Shown: positions 27,610-36,744, counted from the stretch's first letter. The stretch: 64,000 nt of DNA from Flavobacterium sp. 123 (GCF_003634825.1 NZ_RBXD01000001.1:2812501-2876500); one strand, 5' to 3'. Notes: generated by a model from the sequence alone, not told the origin. Program-made: numbers and translations.

Positions 27610-28323
27610 TTAGAAAAATTTAATTCGAGATAAATAATGTGGGAACATTTCTTTCCAAACAGGCCAATCGTGTTCTCTATCTGGTCGGATATCCAACCAA
27701 TGATGTACGTTTCTATCACTTAATATTTTGCTAAGTTTTAGATTAGAATCATAACAAATGTCCCAATTTGATGTTCCTAAAACAATATCCATATTCCATA
27801 ATTCAGGATCGTTTAAACCATACAGATAATCTTCAGGACTATTATAAAAAACATCATCATTATGAAATCCATCCATAAAACTCTTGATGCTAAATGCTCC
27901 GCTCATAGAAAACATATGACTCACATAACCTGGGTGTCGAAAAGCAAAATTAGCGGCATGATACCCTCCAAAACTACATCCAGCAAGTGCTACTTTTCCA
28001 GAAGGAGTATTGTTTTTAACTCGTTCAACTAACTCATGACAAATCATTTTATCATACCAAACATGATTTTCAATACGATGAATCGGGTAAATTTGTTTGT
28101 TGTAAAAGCTATCTTTATCAATACTCGCCGGACAAAATATTTGGATTAATCCTTGTTCTAAATACCATTTAGCAGATTCAATTAATCCCATATCCTTGTT
28201 TTCATGAAAGCTCCCCATAGAAGTTGGGAATAAAATTACAGGATATCCAGCATGACCAAAAACTAGCATTTCAACATCTCTGCTCAAATTTGGCGAATAC
28301 CATTTAAAATACGCTTCTTTCAT
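27610..28323 (-). CDS. Esterase-family alpha/beta hydrolase
   Basis: 237 residues, esterase D/PHB-depolymerase-like. The nucleophile is Ser117 in AGCSFGGYHA and the likely catalytic His218 is in PDREHDWPVW. The start KEAYFKWYSPNLSRDVEMLV is characteristic of the small cytoplasmic esterase group. It is the first gene of the ligase cluster. It may hydrolyse or transfer an acyl or ester group on the ligase product. Confidence 0.88.
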   Translation of the reverse strand: MKEAYFKWYSPNLSRDVEMLVFGHAGYPVILFPTSMGSFHENKDMGLIESAKWYLEQGLIQIFCPASIDKDSFYNKQIYPIHRIENHVWYDKMICHELVERVKNNTPSGKVALAGCSFGGYHAANFAFRHPGYVSHMFSMSGAFSIKSFMDGFHNDDVFYNSPEDYLYGLNDPELWNMDIVLGTSNWDICYDSNLKLSKILSDRNVHHWLDIRPDREHDWPVWKEMFPHYLSRIKFF

Positions 28324-28523
28324 AGCTTTATTTTTAACAATTATAATGAAAAAAAACGAGCCTGAGGCATTATTTTATATGATTAGTGGAATTTTTTTAC
28401 AAAAAAACGCAATGATAATCAAATGATGATAAATCAATAACGTTTACTTAAATAAGACCTTTTTTTTTAAATTTTAAGCAACAAAAAGCTGCTTAAGAAA
28501 TTGTAATCCTTGTCCAATTATAA

Positions 28524-28919
28524 TTAAATAGTTTCAAAGAGTTGTATTTGACTTTTTAATCTTTCGATAAGCATTCCCATCATCCTTTTGTTTAGACTAG
28601 AAGAATTTTTGATATACAAGGCATATTCCTCTGCGGTGAATAATCCAATAATCATTCCTTTCAAAGAATTTCTAAACTTGATATCTTTTTGAATGGCATT
28701 GTCTATAATGGTCATTCTTTTTTCAATGGAATGCGCATTAAAATCAATATGATTTTTACTTGTATAATTTAGAAATGAAACAATAAACAAATCGTTTTGC
28801 AGTTTCAAAATTGGACGAAGTACCTCATTTTGAAACAATTCATCTGCTGAGGATTGAGGTGTCACGGTTCCTAATGTTGGACCACGGAATTCTTTTAAAA
28901 AAGCATCTCTTTGATTCAT
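28524..28919 (-). CDS. Conserved flavobacterial protein of unknown function
   Basis: 131 residues from the Met at 28919 (MNQRDAFLKEFRGPTLGTVT). The frame is open for 23 more codons upstream but those are a Leu/Phe/Lys run read from A-rich promoter DNA, so I reject the longer start. Mostly helical, with LRPILKLQNDLFI and SLNKRMMGMLIERLKSQ. I recall similar sequences in Flavobacteriaceae, sometimes labelled glyoxalase without visible support. No function is assigned. Confidence 0.7.
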   Translation of the reverse strand: MNQRDAFLKEFRGPTLGTVTPQSSADELFQNEVLRPILKLQNDLFIVSFLNYTSKNHIDFNAHSIEKRMTIIDNAIQKDIKFRNSLKGMIIGLFTAEEYALYIKNSSSLNKRMMGMLIERLKSQIQLFETI

Positions 28920-28963
28920 CTGTTTTTTCTTTAAAAATAAAAAAAATAGCAATAGTAAAAGCT

Positions 28964-28971
28964 TATTTTTG
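28964..28971 (+). promoter_or_regulatory. Possible -7 element for the thioesterase gene
   Basis: TATTTTTG matches TAnnTTTG and ends 18 bases before the ATG at 28990. No TTG is found at the right distance upstream, so this is only half a promoter. Confidence 0.35.
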
Positions 28972-28989
28972 TCATTATAAATAAACAAT

Positions 28990-29373
28990 ATGAGATTTCA
29001 TACTAGAAAATGGGTGAAACCCGAAGATTTGAACCCAAACGGAACTTTATTTGGAGGAAAACTATTAGCTTGGCTTGACGAAGAACTAGCTTTATATTCG
29101 ATTATTCAATTAGAAAACTCTCGAATTGTTACCAAACATATGTCGGAAATTAATTTCAGAAGCTCTGCAAAACAAGGAGATATTATTGAAATTGGAATTG
29201 ACGTGGTGAAATTTGGAAACACATCGCTCGTATTGACTTGTGAAGCTAGAAATATGATGACACGTGAAACCATTATTACCATTGACAACACAACTATGGT
29301 TAGTCTTGGCGCAGATGGAAAACCACAAGCACATGGCAAAACTCAAATAGAATACGTTAAAGATCGTTTGTGA
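28990..29373 (+). CDS. Acyl-CoA thioesterase, hotdog fold
   Basis: 127 residues. The hotdog core PNGTLFGGKLLAWLDEELALY has the Asn/Gly and acidic residue typical of the YciA/BFIT acyl-CoA hydrolase group, followed by RSSAKQGDIIEIGIDVVKFG and MVSLGADGKPQ. It hydrolyses acyl-CoA to fatty acid and CoA in the cytoplasm. It is divergent from the unknown protein to its left and convergent with an ACT-domain gene 5 bases to its right. Confidence 0.88.
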   Translation: MRFHTRKWVKPEDLNPNGTLFGGKLLAWLDEELALYSIIQLENSRIVTKHMSEINFRSSAKQGDIIEIGIDVVKFGNTSLVLTCEARNMMTRETIITIDNTTMVSLGADGKPQAHGKTQIEYVKDRL

Positions 29374-29378
29374 AAAAT

Positions 29379-29783
29379 CTAAATACTTGTTTCATTTGAA
29401 AAACGATTTAGAATTTCCATAGCTTTATCTGTGTCTTTTTTGTCTACAAAAATATGATCGTGATAAAAAGCCGCAACTACATTACAGCTAATCCCATCTT
29501 GAGATAAAGCTTTAGAAAAAGCTGCAGTCAAACCAACAGCTTCTAAAGAAGAATGAACCGTTAATGTTATCCATGAAGCACTATAGGAGTAGGGAAGTGA
29601 GTGTAAATTCGCTACTTCTTTTTTAAGTATAATTGTAGTTCCTTCTTGCTCTTTGAAGGACATAAGAACATCACTATCCGCTAAATTCACTACTGAATTC
29701 ATTACACAAAAAACATATTCACCTTCGTTTAACTTCGGTTTCATGGTTTTGAGTAATTTTTCTAAATCTTTTTCTCCAGTCAT
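29379..29783 (-). CDS. ACT-domain protein (DUF2241 type)
   Basis: 134 residues from MTGEKDLEKLLKTMKPKLNE. An upstream in-frame Met exists at 29816, but homologues begin at the MSGE/MTGE position and this start lies right after the stop of the preceding gene (29785), so I choose 29783. The family motif EGEYVFCVM is followed by an ACT-like half with WITLTVHSSLEAVGLTAAFS. Probably a small-ligand or amino-acid sensing protein; ligand unknown. Confidence 0.85.
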   Translation of the reverse strand: MTGEKDLEKLLKTMKPKLNEGEYVFCVMNSVVNLADSDVLMSFKEQEGTTIILKKEVANLHSLPYSYSASWITLTVHSSLEAVGLTAAFSKALSQDGISCNVVAAFYHDHIFVDKKDTDKAMEILNRFSNETSI

Positions 29784-29784
29784 T

Positions 29785-30024
29785 TTATTTCTTTTTAAAA
29801 TACTGAATAATCCCATACGCAGAAACTAATGTCCAAGAACCTTCCAAAATAATGAAAGGCATATAATCCAATAGGATAGAAGCAAAGCAAGCTATTCCAG
29901 CTCCCATAAAATTTATAGATAAATATCCTAAACTCTCTTTAGATAATTTATTAGTAAGGTTCAGAAAATAGGCTATCGAAAGTAGGGTTACTCCAATAAA
30001 TCCAATCCAGTCTGTTAAAGTCAT
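29785..30024 (-). CDS. Small membrane protein, CBU_0592-like
   Basis: 79 residues from MTLTDWIGFIGVTLLSIAYF, with about three hydrophobic helices and the ending EGSWTLVSAYGIIQYFKKK. The open frame extends 26 codons further up but overlaps the end of the channel gene, so the Met at 30024 (19 bases after that stop) is preferred. Function unknown; it lies in a four-gene minus-strand run with the MscS channel. Confidence 0.75.
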   Translation of the reverse strand: MTLTDWIGFIGVTLLSIAYFLNLTNKLSKESLGYLSINFMGAGIACFASILLDYMPFIILEGSWTLVSAYGIIQYFKKK

Positions 30025-30043
30025 AATGTATGTGTTTAGCCCA

Positions 30044-31309
30044 TTAAATTCCCGAAGAAGCGATTGATTTTTCAGTAGGAAGCTCATAAATTTCCAAATC
30101 AAAATAGCCTACTGAGGCAATAATATGATCAAAAATATCAGCCATAATGTACTCATAATTTTCAAAGCGTTTGTCATACGAAAAAGCATAAATCTCTAAA
30201 GGAATCCCTTGAGAAGTTGCTTGTAATTGTCTGCAAAGCATAATCATCTCCTTATTCAATCCTGGATGTTGATGCAAATACTCTGTTATATATTTTCTAA
30301 AAACACCAAAATTTGTCATGTTTCGTCCATTAACAGGCACAGATTTATCGATATTATGTGCTAAATTGTATTTATTAATTTCTGCTTTTCGAGTATCAAT
30401 ATAGGCGCTAATGAGTTCAATTTTTTTTAAATTTTCTAATTCGGTGTCATTCAAAAATCGGATACTCCCTGTTTTTATAAGCACGTGCCTTTTGATGCGT
30501 CTCCCATCTGAATTCAACATACCACGCCAGTTTCTGAACGAATCTGAAATCAAACTATACGTTGGAATTGTAGTGGTCGTATTATCAAAATTTCGAACTT
30601 TAACCGTAGCCAAATTGATTTCGATAACATCACCATCAGCTCCATAGCGCTCCATTGTAATCCAATCTCCTATACGAACCATGTCGTTAATCGCAACCTG
30701 AACACTCGCTACAAAACCCAAAATCGTATCTCTAAAAACTAAAATAATAACCGCAGAAACAGCTCCTAAAATAGTCAATAGTTCATTTTGGTTGATATCA
30801 AATATTTTTGATACAATAACTGTCAGACCAAACAACCAAAACACTATCATGATAACTTGAATAAAACTATCAATTGGTTTATCACTATATCGAGGTTTCA
30901 GTTTCAAATAATCTCTTAGGGAACTAAAAATTGTTCTAATAATCCACAATAGTAGAAGAACAATGTATACACCAACTAATTTTCCGAAAACACTTTCCCA
31001 ATATTCAAATCGATCTAAAATAATTGGAACTGCTTTATAAATGAACAACAGCGGAATTAAATGCGCAATATACTTTTCAGTCTTATTAGCAACCAGAATA
31101 TCATCAAATCTAGTTTTAGTATTTCGTGCTATAATGGCCATTACTTTAACCAAAACAAATCTAAAAACTAAATAAATCAAATAGGATATAAGACATAAAA
31201 CTAAAATATTTAGCACTAAGCTCAGGTAGGACGCAAAAGTACTTCCCAATCCCCATTTTCTGAAAATTGGATATAAAAAAGTGAATATCTTTTCAATGAT
31301 TTTATACAT
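30044..31309 (-). CDS. MscS-family mechanosensitive ion channel
   Basis: 421 residues. Several N-terminal membrane helices lead to the pore-lining TM and beta domain: LTILGAVSAVIILVFRDTIL, then NDMVRIGDWITMERYGADGDVIEI and NFDNTTTTIPTYSLIS, the MscS beta-domain signature. It resembles the YbdG/Mid-type branch with an extended C-terminal domain. It should release solutes on hypo-osmotic shock. It overlaps the upstream DUF3817 gene by 8 bases. Confidence 0.93.
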   Translation of the reverse strand: MYKIIEKIFTFLYPIFRKWGLGSTFASYLSLVLNILVLCLISYLIYLVFRFVLVKVMAIIARNTKTRFDDILVANKTEKYIAHLIPLLFIYKAVPIILDRFEYWESVFGKLVGVYIVLLLLWIIRTIFSSLRDYLKLKPRYSDKPIDSFIQVIMIVFWLFGLTVIVSKIFDINQNELLTILGAVSAVIILVFRDTILGFVASVQVAINDMVRIGDWITMERYGADGDVIEINLATVKVRNFDNTTTTIPTYSLISDSFRNWRGMLNSDGRRIKRHVLIKTGSIRFLNDTELENLKKIELISAYIDTRKAEINKYNLAHNIDKSVPVNGRNMTNFGVFRKYITEYLHQHPGLNKEMIMLCRQLQATSQGIPLEIYAFSYDKRFENYEYIMADIFDHIIASVGYFDLEIYELPTEKSIASSGI

Positions 31310-31586
31310 TTCTCAAGTATTTCTTCTCCATGTAAAATGTACCAAATGGCACTACAGAAGCCGCACAAACAAGGCCTAATTTTTTCATTCCCCAATTATC
31401 TTCAAATTTCAACATCAATGCTAAAATGATGTAGCCAACAAATAATAAACCGTGAGCCATTCCTATAGGAAATAATAGTGTTTTATATAAATCAAAGTTT
31501 GTTGGTTTGATAAAAAGCATATTTGAAAATAAAACCAAATATGAAATCCCTTCAAGGATTGCGATAATTTTAAAAATTTTGAGCAT
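31302..31586 (-). CDS. DUF3817 small membrane protein
   Basis: 94 residues with three hydrophobic segments. The start MLKIFKIIAILEGISYLVL and the middle PIGMAHGLLFVGYIILAL are typical of DUF3817. No known function. It overlaps the MscS gene, so the two are translated together. Confidence 0.85.
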   Translation of the reverse strand: MLKIFKIIAILEGISYLVLFSNMLFIKPTNFDLYKTLLFPIGMAHGLLFVGYIILALMLKFEDNWGMKKLGLVCAASVVPFGTFYMEKKYLRNV

Positions 31587-31657
31587 TTAAAATACAATTA
31601 ACGATTTAAAGAATAGATAAAGAACTAAAAATCCTGTTTTAAGGACTTTTACACACA

Positions 31658-31665
31658 CAAAATTA
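31658..31665 (-). promoter_or_regulatory. Possible -7 element of the DUF3817-MscS operon
   Basis: The minus strand reads TAATTTTG here, a full match to TAnnTTTG, 71 bases before the DUF3817 start. No well-spaced TTG was found. Confidence 0.3.
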
Positions 31666-31682
31666 GGTATTATCGTTCGTTT

Positions 31683-31716
31683 TTGATGCATTCATTGTCA
31701 AAGTAATTTACTTTTG
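31683..31716 (+). promoter_or_regulatory. Promoter of the DUF6155 gene
   Basis: TTG at 31683-31685 and TACTTTTG at 31709-31716 are 23 bases apart, matching the Bacteroidota consensus. The ATG lies 18 bases beyond, implying a very short leader. Confidence 0.5.
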
Positions 31717-31734
31717 TAATCTTAAACTTTGATA

Positions 31735-32262
31735 ATGAGCAAACGTGATTTAAAAAAATACCTGTCGGAGCTGAATAAAGAGCAACTTGAAGAACAAATC
31801 TTAGCGTTGTATGAAAAATTCAGTCCCGTAAAAGTGTATTATAATTTTGTTTTTAATCCAAAAGAAGAAACACTTTTGCAGGAATGCAAACTCAAAATTT
31901 CGAATGAATATTTTCCTATAAAAAATTCAGGACGACGATGCAAACCTAAGATGAGACGCTCTGTGGCACAGAAATACATCAAACATTTCATCTTGTTAGG
32001 AGTAGATCCATTTGTAATTGCTGATGTAATGTTATACAATATTGAAATCGCTCAAGCATATTCTTCCGAAAATCTTATCAAGCAAGAACTTTTCTATAAA
32101 AGTATGTTTAATTCCTTTGAGCAAGTCATAAGTTTCTTGATTTCGAATGGTATTTTAACCGAGTTTAAACCCCGTATAATGAACATTCACAAAGAAACCA
32201 TTGCTCAAAAATGGAAAAATGAACCTGAATTCAATGCCGTTATTGAACGATTTGAGTATTAA
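31735..32262 (+). CDS. DUF6155-type protein of unknown function
   Basis: 175 residues from the ATG at 31735 (MSKRDLKKYLSELNKEQLEE). An earlier TTG two codons upstream is unlikely. The middle is very basic (GRRCKPKMRRSVAQKYIKHF), the rest helical. I recognise it as a conserved Bacteroidota family (DUF6155), with no known role. Monocistronic, with its own promoter. Confidence 0.75.
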   Translation: MSKRDLKKYLSELNKEQLEEQILALYEKFSPVKVYYNFVFNPKEETLLQECKLKISNEYFPIKNSGRRCKPKMRRSVAQKYIKHFILLGVDPFVIADVMLYNIEIAQAYSSENLIKQELFYKSMFNSFEQVISFLISNGILTEFKPRIMNIHKETIAQKWKNEPEFNAVIERFEY

Positions 32263-32342
32263 TTTATCCCCATAAACCAATTTTATTTAATCCAATCTAA
32301 TTCTTTTAAATTAAAAGTAGCGGATTAACTGTTTTTTAGGCG

Positions 32343-32350
32343 TACTTTTG
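32343..32350 (+). promoter_or_regulatory. -7 element of the RadD-like helicase gene
   Basis: TACTTTTG, a full match to TAnnTTTG, ends 20 bases before the ATG at 32371. The upstream TTG is not present at standard spacing. Confidence 0.4.
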
Positions 32351-32370
32351 CAAAAATCCAATAAAAATAA

Positions 32371-33909
32371 ATGCCGCAAAATACATTAGAAATAGAAATC
32401 GAGGACAAAAAAGAACTTTATGCTTACCAAAAAGGTGACATAGATGCCATTTTTGAACGCATAGATAATGGCCCCCAACAACATCATTTATTGTATCAAT
32501 TGCCTACAGGTGGAGGAAAAACTGTGATTTTTTCAGAAATCGTAAGACGCTATTTATCCAAGCATGACAAAAAAGTGGTCGTTTTAACACACCGAATTGA
32601 ACTTTGTAAGCAAACTTCAAAAATGCTCAAAGGATTTGATGTCAAAAACAAAATCATAAATAGTAAAGTTAAAGACCTACCAGACCAAAACGATTATTCT
32701 TGTTTTGTGGCGATGGTTGAAACACTAAAAAACCGAATCAATGATGAAAAATTGCATTTGGATAACATTGGGCTTGTAATTATTGACGAGGCGCATTATA
32801 ATTCCTTCCGAAAATTATTGAGCTCTTTCAAAAACGCATTTATATTAGGAGTTACTGCAACGCCTTTGAGTTCTAATATTAAATTACCAATGCACGAAAG
32901 CTATGATGAATTAATCGTAGGAGACACCATTGGTTCTTTAATCGACAAAGGATTTTTGGCGAAAGCCATAACTTACAGCTATGATGTAGGATTAACTTCT
33001 CTAAAAGTTGGAATCAACGGGGATTACACCGTAAAATCTTCGGATGATTTATATACCAATATGGCCATGCAAGAAAAATTATTGCATGCTTATACCGAGA
33101 AATCGTTAGGTAAGAAAACATTGATTTTCAATAATGGAATAAATACATCATTGTATGTATACGAAACATTCCGAGAAGCAGGTTATGGTATTCGTCACTT
33201 AGATAATACCAGCAGTGCCGAAGAACGAAAAGATATTTTACATTGGTTCAAACACACGCCAGATGCTATTTTGACCTCGGTAGGAATCTTAACCACAGGT
33301 TTTGATGAGCCTACAGTAGAGACAATTATTCTAAACAGAGCTACAAAATCATTGACTTTATATTTTCAAATGATTGGTCGTGGTTCCAGAAAATTAGCTC
33401 ATAAAGATGAATTTACCGTTATCGATTTAGGAAACAATGCCGCTCGTTTTGGCTTGTGGAGCGAACCCGTAAACTGGCAACACATTTTTAAATCACCAGA
33501 ATTTTATCTAGAAAATTTACGTGATGATACTGAAATCGAATTGTATTTCAAATATTCAATGCCTCCAGAAGTTCGTGCTAAATTTAGCAAAACTGCGGAT
33601 GTAACTTTTGATGTAGATGAAGAACACAAACTGATTATCAAACAAAATCTGCGTTCAAAAGTAGTTTTAGAAAAATCATTGGAGCAACATGCGTCAATGT
33701 GTATTGATAATTCTGAAACGCTGCAAGAAGCTAAAGCGCTAGGAAAATTACTTGATGACGATATTGAATGTCGCATCAAACGCTATTCAAAATGCTTGAG
33801 CCAATGCAGTAAAAACTACCGCGAATGGTTAGTTGACGATTACAAACTAAAATTAGTTTTGTTAACCGGTAAAAAGTATCGTGAAAAAATCATGAACGAA
33901 CCTGATTGA
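32371..33909 (+). CDS. SF2 DEAD/DEAH-type helicase (RadD/YejH-like)
   Basis: 512 residues. Helicase motifs in order: Q-like AYQKGDIDAIFERI, Walker A LPTGGGKTV (about 45-53), motif Ia VLTHRIEL, DEAH box IIDEAHY, motif III VTATP, motif V VGILTTGFDEP and motif VI MIGRGSRK. The C-terminal 130 residues lack the zinc-finger cysteines seen in some RadD homologues. Likely a DNA repair helicase; exact role unproven. An imperfect palindrome follows it. Confidence 0.88.
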   Translation: MPQNTLEIEIEDKKELYAYQKGDIDAIFERIDNGPQQHHLLYQLPTGGGKTVIFSEIVRRYLSKHDKKVVVLTHRIELCKQTSKMLKGFDVKNKIINSKVKDLPDQNDYSCFVAMVETLKNRINDEKLHLDNIGLVIIDEAHYNSFRKLLSSFKNAFILGVTATPLSSNIKLPMHESYDELIVGDTIGSLIDKGFLAKAITYSYDVGLTSLKVGINGDYTVKSSDDLYTNMAMQEKLLHAYTEKSLGKKTLIFNNGINTSLYVYETFREAGYGIRHLDNTSSAEERKDILHWFKHTPDAILTSVGILTTGFDEPTVETIILNRATKSLTLYFQMIGRGSRKLAHKDEFTVIDLGNNAARFGLWSEPVNWQHIFKSPEFYLENLRDDTEIELYFKYSMPPEVRAKFSKTADVTFDVDEEHKLIIKQNLRSKVVLEKSLEQHASMCIDNSETLQEAKALGKLLDDDIECRIKRYSKCLSQCSKNYREWLVDDYKLKLVLLTGKKYREKIMNEPD

Positions 33910-33917
33910 TTTATACT

Positions 33918-34002
33918 TTAGGAGCTAATCCCGCTATTCGTTGCAATCTTTTCCTTTTTAAAGAAAAAAAGGAAAAGGATTTTCGCTGCTATCGGGGCTA
34001 AA
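33918..34002. repeat. Imperfect palindromic intergenic element
   Basis: The element begins TTAGGAGCTAATCCCGCTAT and ends GCTGCTATCGGGGCTAAA. Outer ends (TTTAG/CTAAA), inner CCCG/CGGG, and a central near-perfect stem CTTTTCCTTTTT / AAAAAGGAAAAG make one long hairpin. I recall nearly identical elements repeated through Flavobacterium genomes; copy number here is unchecked. It may also end transcription of the upstream helicase. Confidence 0.65.
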
Positions 34003-34051
34003 AATAAAGTAGAAAACATCACTTTTTTATAAAATTATAAAATTCAAAAAA

Positions 34052-35389
34052 ATGCAAAAACAATTCTCTGATTTAGGAATTTCCACTCCCATACTGAAGG
34101 CACTTTCTGATTTGAAAATTGTTGTGCCAACAGAAATTCAACAAAAAACAATTCCATTACTTTTATCCAATACAACGGATTTAGTTGGGCTTGCAAAAAC
34201 GGGTACAGGAAAAACAGCTGCTTTTGGATTGCCAATTTTACAATTAATTGATACTAATTCACCCGTAATACAAGCCGTAATTCTAGTTCCTACACGTGAA
34301 CTAGGGCAACAAATTTTCAAAAACTTAGAAAGTTTTGCTACTTATTTACCTGAAGTTTCTATTGCAGCAACTTGTGGTGGAATTCCAATCAAACCACAAA
34401 TAGAACGCTTAACAACACCAACTCATATAGTTGTAGCAACTCCAGGACGTTTAATTGATTTGATTCAACGCAAAGCCATAAACTTAAAAGAAACCAAGTT
34501 TCTCGTACTCGACGAAGTGGATGAAATGGTAACAATTTTAAAAGAAGGTTTAGACGAAATCATTACAGAACTCCCTAAAAACCATAAAACATTTTTATTC
34601 TCTGCTACTTTAGCAGGACCTATAAAACAACTCATTCAGAACTACTTAAACAAAAATGTTGTTCAAGTCAGTGCTAATATGGAAACTGTAGGGAATCAAG
34701 GAATTGATCACGAATATATCGTAGTTGATCCAATTGAAAAACTAAATGTTTTAATGCATTTTTTAAATTCAAAAGAAGGAGAAAGAGGAATTATCTTTTG
34801 TAAAACAAAAGCTGCCGTTAATAAATTAGCCAAAAATCTGGCTATCAACAGATTTTCTTCTGGAGCTTTACACGGTAGTTTATCGCAAGGAATTCGGGAT
34901 CGTATTATGGAACAATTTCGCGAAGGCCATATTAATATATTAGTTGCAACGGATTTGGCAGCAAGAGGAATTGACGTCAAAGAAATTTCTTATGTAGTAA
35001 ATTATCACTTGCCCGATGTTTATGAAGTCTATGTTCATCGTAGTGGTAGAACAGCCAGAGCAGGAGCAAAGGGACTTTCATTAACGGTATTACAACCTGA
35101 AGAAGTTCCAGAAATTGCTGATTTTGAAAAAGAACTAGGAATAAAATTTACTGAATTTAAAAAACCTACAGATACTAGTATTGAAGAAAATAATACCCTT
35201 TTGTGGGCAAAACAAATCTTTAAAACTAAACCAAATCACGATGTTAATCCAGAGGTAAAGGAAAAAGTAAAAACTATTTTTCATCATTTAACTAAAGATG
35301 AATTGATTGAAAAATTATTAGCAAATCATCTGTTGCAAAACAAAAATGAACCTAAAGAAAAGCCCATTAAAAAAATGAAAAGAAACTAA
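34052..35389 (+). CDS. DEAD-box-type ATP-dependent RNA helicase
   Basis: 445 residues. Q motif (FSDLGISTPILKALSDLKI), Walker A AKTGTGKTAAF, PTREL, TPGR, motif II DEVD (154-157, in place of DEAD), SAT (FSATLA), ATDLAARGID and HRSGRTARAG are all present. RhlE/DeaD-type RNA chaperone, with a Lys-rich C-terminal tail (KPIKKMKRN). Probably assists ribosome assembly or cold adaptation. Confidence 0.93.
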   Translation: MQKQFSDLGISTPILKALSDLKIVVPTEIQQKTIPLLLSNTTDLVGLAKTGTGKTAAFGLPILQLIDTNSPVIQAVILVPTRELGQQIFKNLESFATYLPEVSIAATCGGIPIKPQIERLTTPTHIVVATPGRLIDLIQRKAINLKETKFLVLDEVDEMVTILKEGLDEIITELPKNHKTFLFSATLAGPIKQLIQNYLNKNVVQVSANMETVGNQGIDHEYIVVDPIEKLNVLMHFLNSKEGERGIIFCKTKAAVNKLAKNLAINRFSSGALHGSLSQGIRDRIMEQFREGHINILVATDLAARGIDVKEISYVVNYHLPDVYEVYVHRSGRTARAGAKGLSLTVLQPEEVPEIADFEKELGIKFTEFKKPTDTSIEENNTLLWAKQIFKTKPNHDVNPEVKEKVKTIFHHLTKDELIEKLLANHLLQNKNEPKEKPIKKMKRN

Positions 35390-35419
35390 TTTTAGATTTT
35401 TTTAATAAATCATACCTCT

Positions 35420-35463
35420 AAAAGCATCCATAAATAGTGTATATTTATAGGATGCTTTTTTTA
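35420..35463 (+). terminator. Terminator after the RNA helicase gene
   Basis: AAAAGCATCCATAAAT (35420-35435) pairs with ATTTATAGGATGCTTTT (35443-35459), with a single bulged A, and ends in a T run. Confidence 0.88.
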
Positions 35464-35487
35464 TAACTCAAATTATAAAATAATTTT

Positions 35488-36744
35488 ATGGAAATTATAA
35501 TCATCGGAGGAGGTTTTGCAGGTATTAATCTAGCTAAAGAGCTATTAAATCAAGAAGGAATTAACGTTACTCTTGTTGATAAAAATAATTATAATTTCTT
35601 TCCACCACTCATATATCAGGTAGCTACAGCTTTTTTGGAACCATCCAGCATTAGTTATCCGTTTCGTAAGTTTTTTGCAGGTAAAAAAAACTTGCAATTT
35701 CGACTTGGAGAACTTGAAAAGGTAATTCCTGCTGAAAACAAAATTATTCTTAATAATGGAACATTAAATTACGATTATCTGGTTTTTGCAACTGGAGCAG
35801 AAACGAGTTATTTTGGAATGGAGAACGTAAAGAAAAACGCCATTCCAATGAAAACACTCAATGATGCTATTGAGATGAGAAATACAATTTTAAAAAATTT
35901 AGAAAAAGCGGCCATTTGTAAAGACATCCGAAAACGCAGAATGCTTTTAACGGTTGTAGTTGTTGGAGGTGGGCCAACCGGAGTTGAAGTCTCTGGAATG
36001 TTTGCTGAAATGAGACGAAGTATTTTTCTTAAAGAATACCCAGAATTAAGTACAACGGCCAGTAATGTATATTTAGTTGACGGTGGTGATGCATTATTAT
36101 CACCAATGAGCAAAGAATCACAAAGCGACACACTCGAAGCTTTGACTAACTTAGGAGTGGTTGTAAAACTTAATAATAGAGTCGTTGATTATGTTGATGA
36201 CACCGTGTTTTTTTCGAATGGAGAAACCATTAAAACTAAAAATCTAATTTGGGCAGCAGGAGTTTCCGCTAGAGAATTTGAAGGAATTCCAGCAGAAAGT
36301 TACGGACGTGGCAAACGTATGGCAACAGATGCTTTTAACAAAGTAAATGGGACACAAAACATTTATGCAATAGGAGATACCTGTATTCAATTTACCGATA
36401 AAAATTTTCCAGAAGGACATCCACAAGTGGCACAAGTTGCCATTCAACAAGGAATAAATTTAGCAGATAATTTCAAATTAATGCATCAAAATAAACCATT
36501 AAACCCCTTTGAATACAATGATAAAGGTTCGATGGCGATTATCGGAAAAAACAAAGCAGTGGTTGATTTACCAAAATCTAAAATGCATTTTAAAGGTTTC
36601 TTCGCTTGGATGATTTGGCTATTTATACACCTAATTTCATTGATTACGTATCGCAATAGGATTAATACATTCTACCATTGGATGATTGCCTATTTCTCTA
36701 AAGATCAATCTTTACGAATGATTATTAGACCTGATAAAAAATAA
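35488..36744 (+). CDS. Type II NADH dehydrogenase-like FAD oxidoreductase
   Basis: 418 residues. Two Rossmann motifs: FAD site IIIGGGFAGINLAKEL at the N-terminus and NADH site VVVGGGPTGVEVSG in the middle. NIYAIGDTC is the second FAD contact. The C-terminus has a hydrophobic segment (GFFAWMIWLFIHLISLI) and a basic tail for membrane attachment, as in NDH-2. It should oxidise NADH and reduce menaquinone without proton pumping. Confidence 0.93.
   Translation: MEIIIIGGGFAGINLAKELLNQEGINVTLVDKNNYNFFPPLIYQVATAFLEPSSISYPFRKFFAGKKNLQFRLGELEKVIPAENKIILNNGTLNYDYLVFATGAETSYFGMENVKKNAIPMKTLNDAIEMRNTILKNLEKAAICKDIRKRRMLLTVVVVGGGPTGVEVSGMFAEMRRSIFLKEYPELSTTASNVYLVDGGDALLSPMSKESQSDTLEALTNLGVVVKLNNRVVDYVDDTVFFSNGETIKTKNLIWAAGVSAREFEGIPAESYGRGKRMATDAFNKVNGTQNIYAIGDTCIQFTDKNFPEGHPQVAQVAIQQGINLADNFKLMHQNKPLNPFEYNDKGSMAIIGKNKAVVDLPKSKMHFKGFFAWMIWLFIHLISLITYRNRINTFYHWMIAYFSKDQSLRMIIRPDKK

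Noticed and set aside
28920..28988. Upstream extension of the gene at 28524-28919
   Set aside because: Encodes a Leu/Phe/Lys run from A-rich intergenic DNA that overlaps the divergent promoter; the Met at 28919 fits homologues better.
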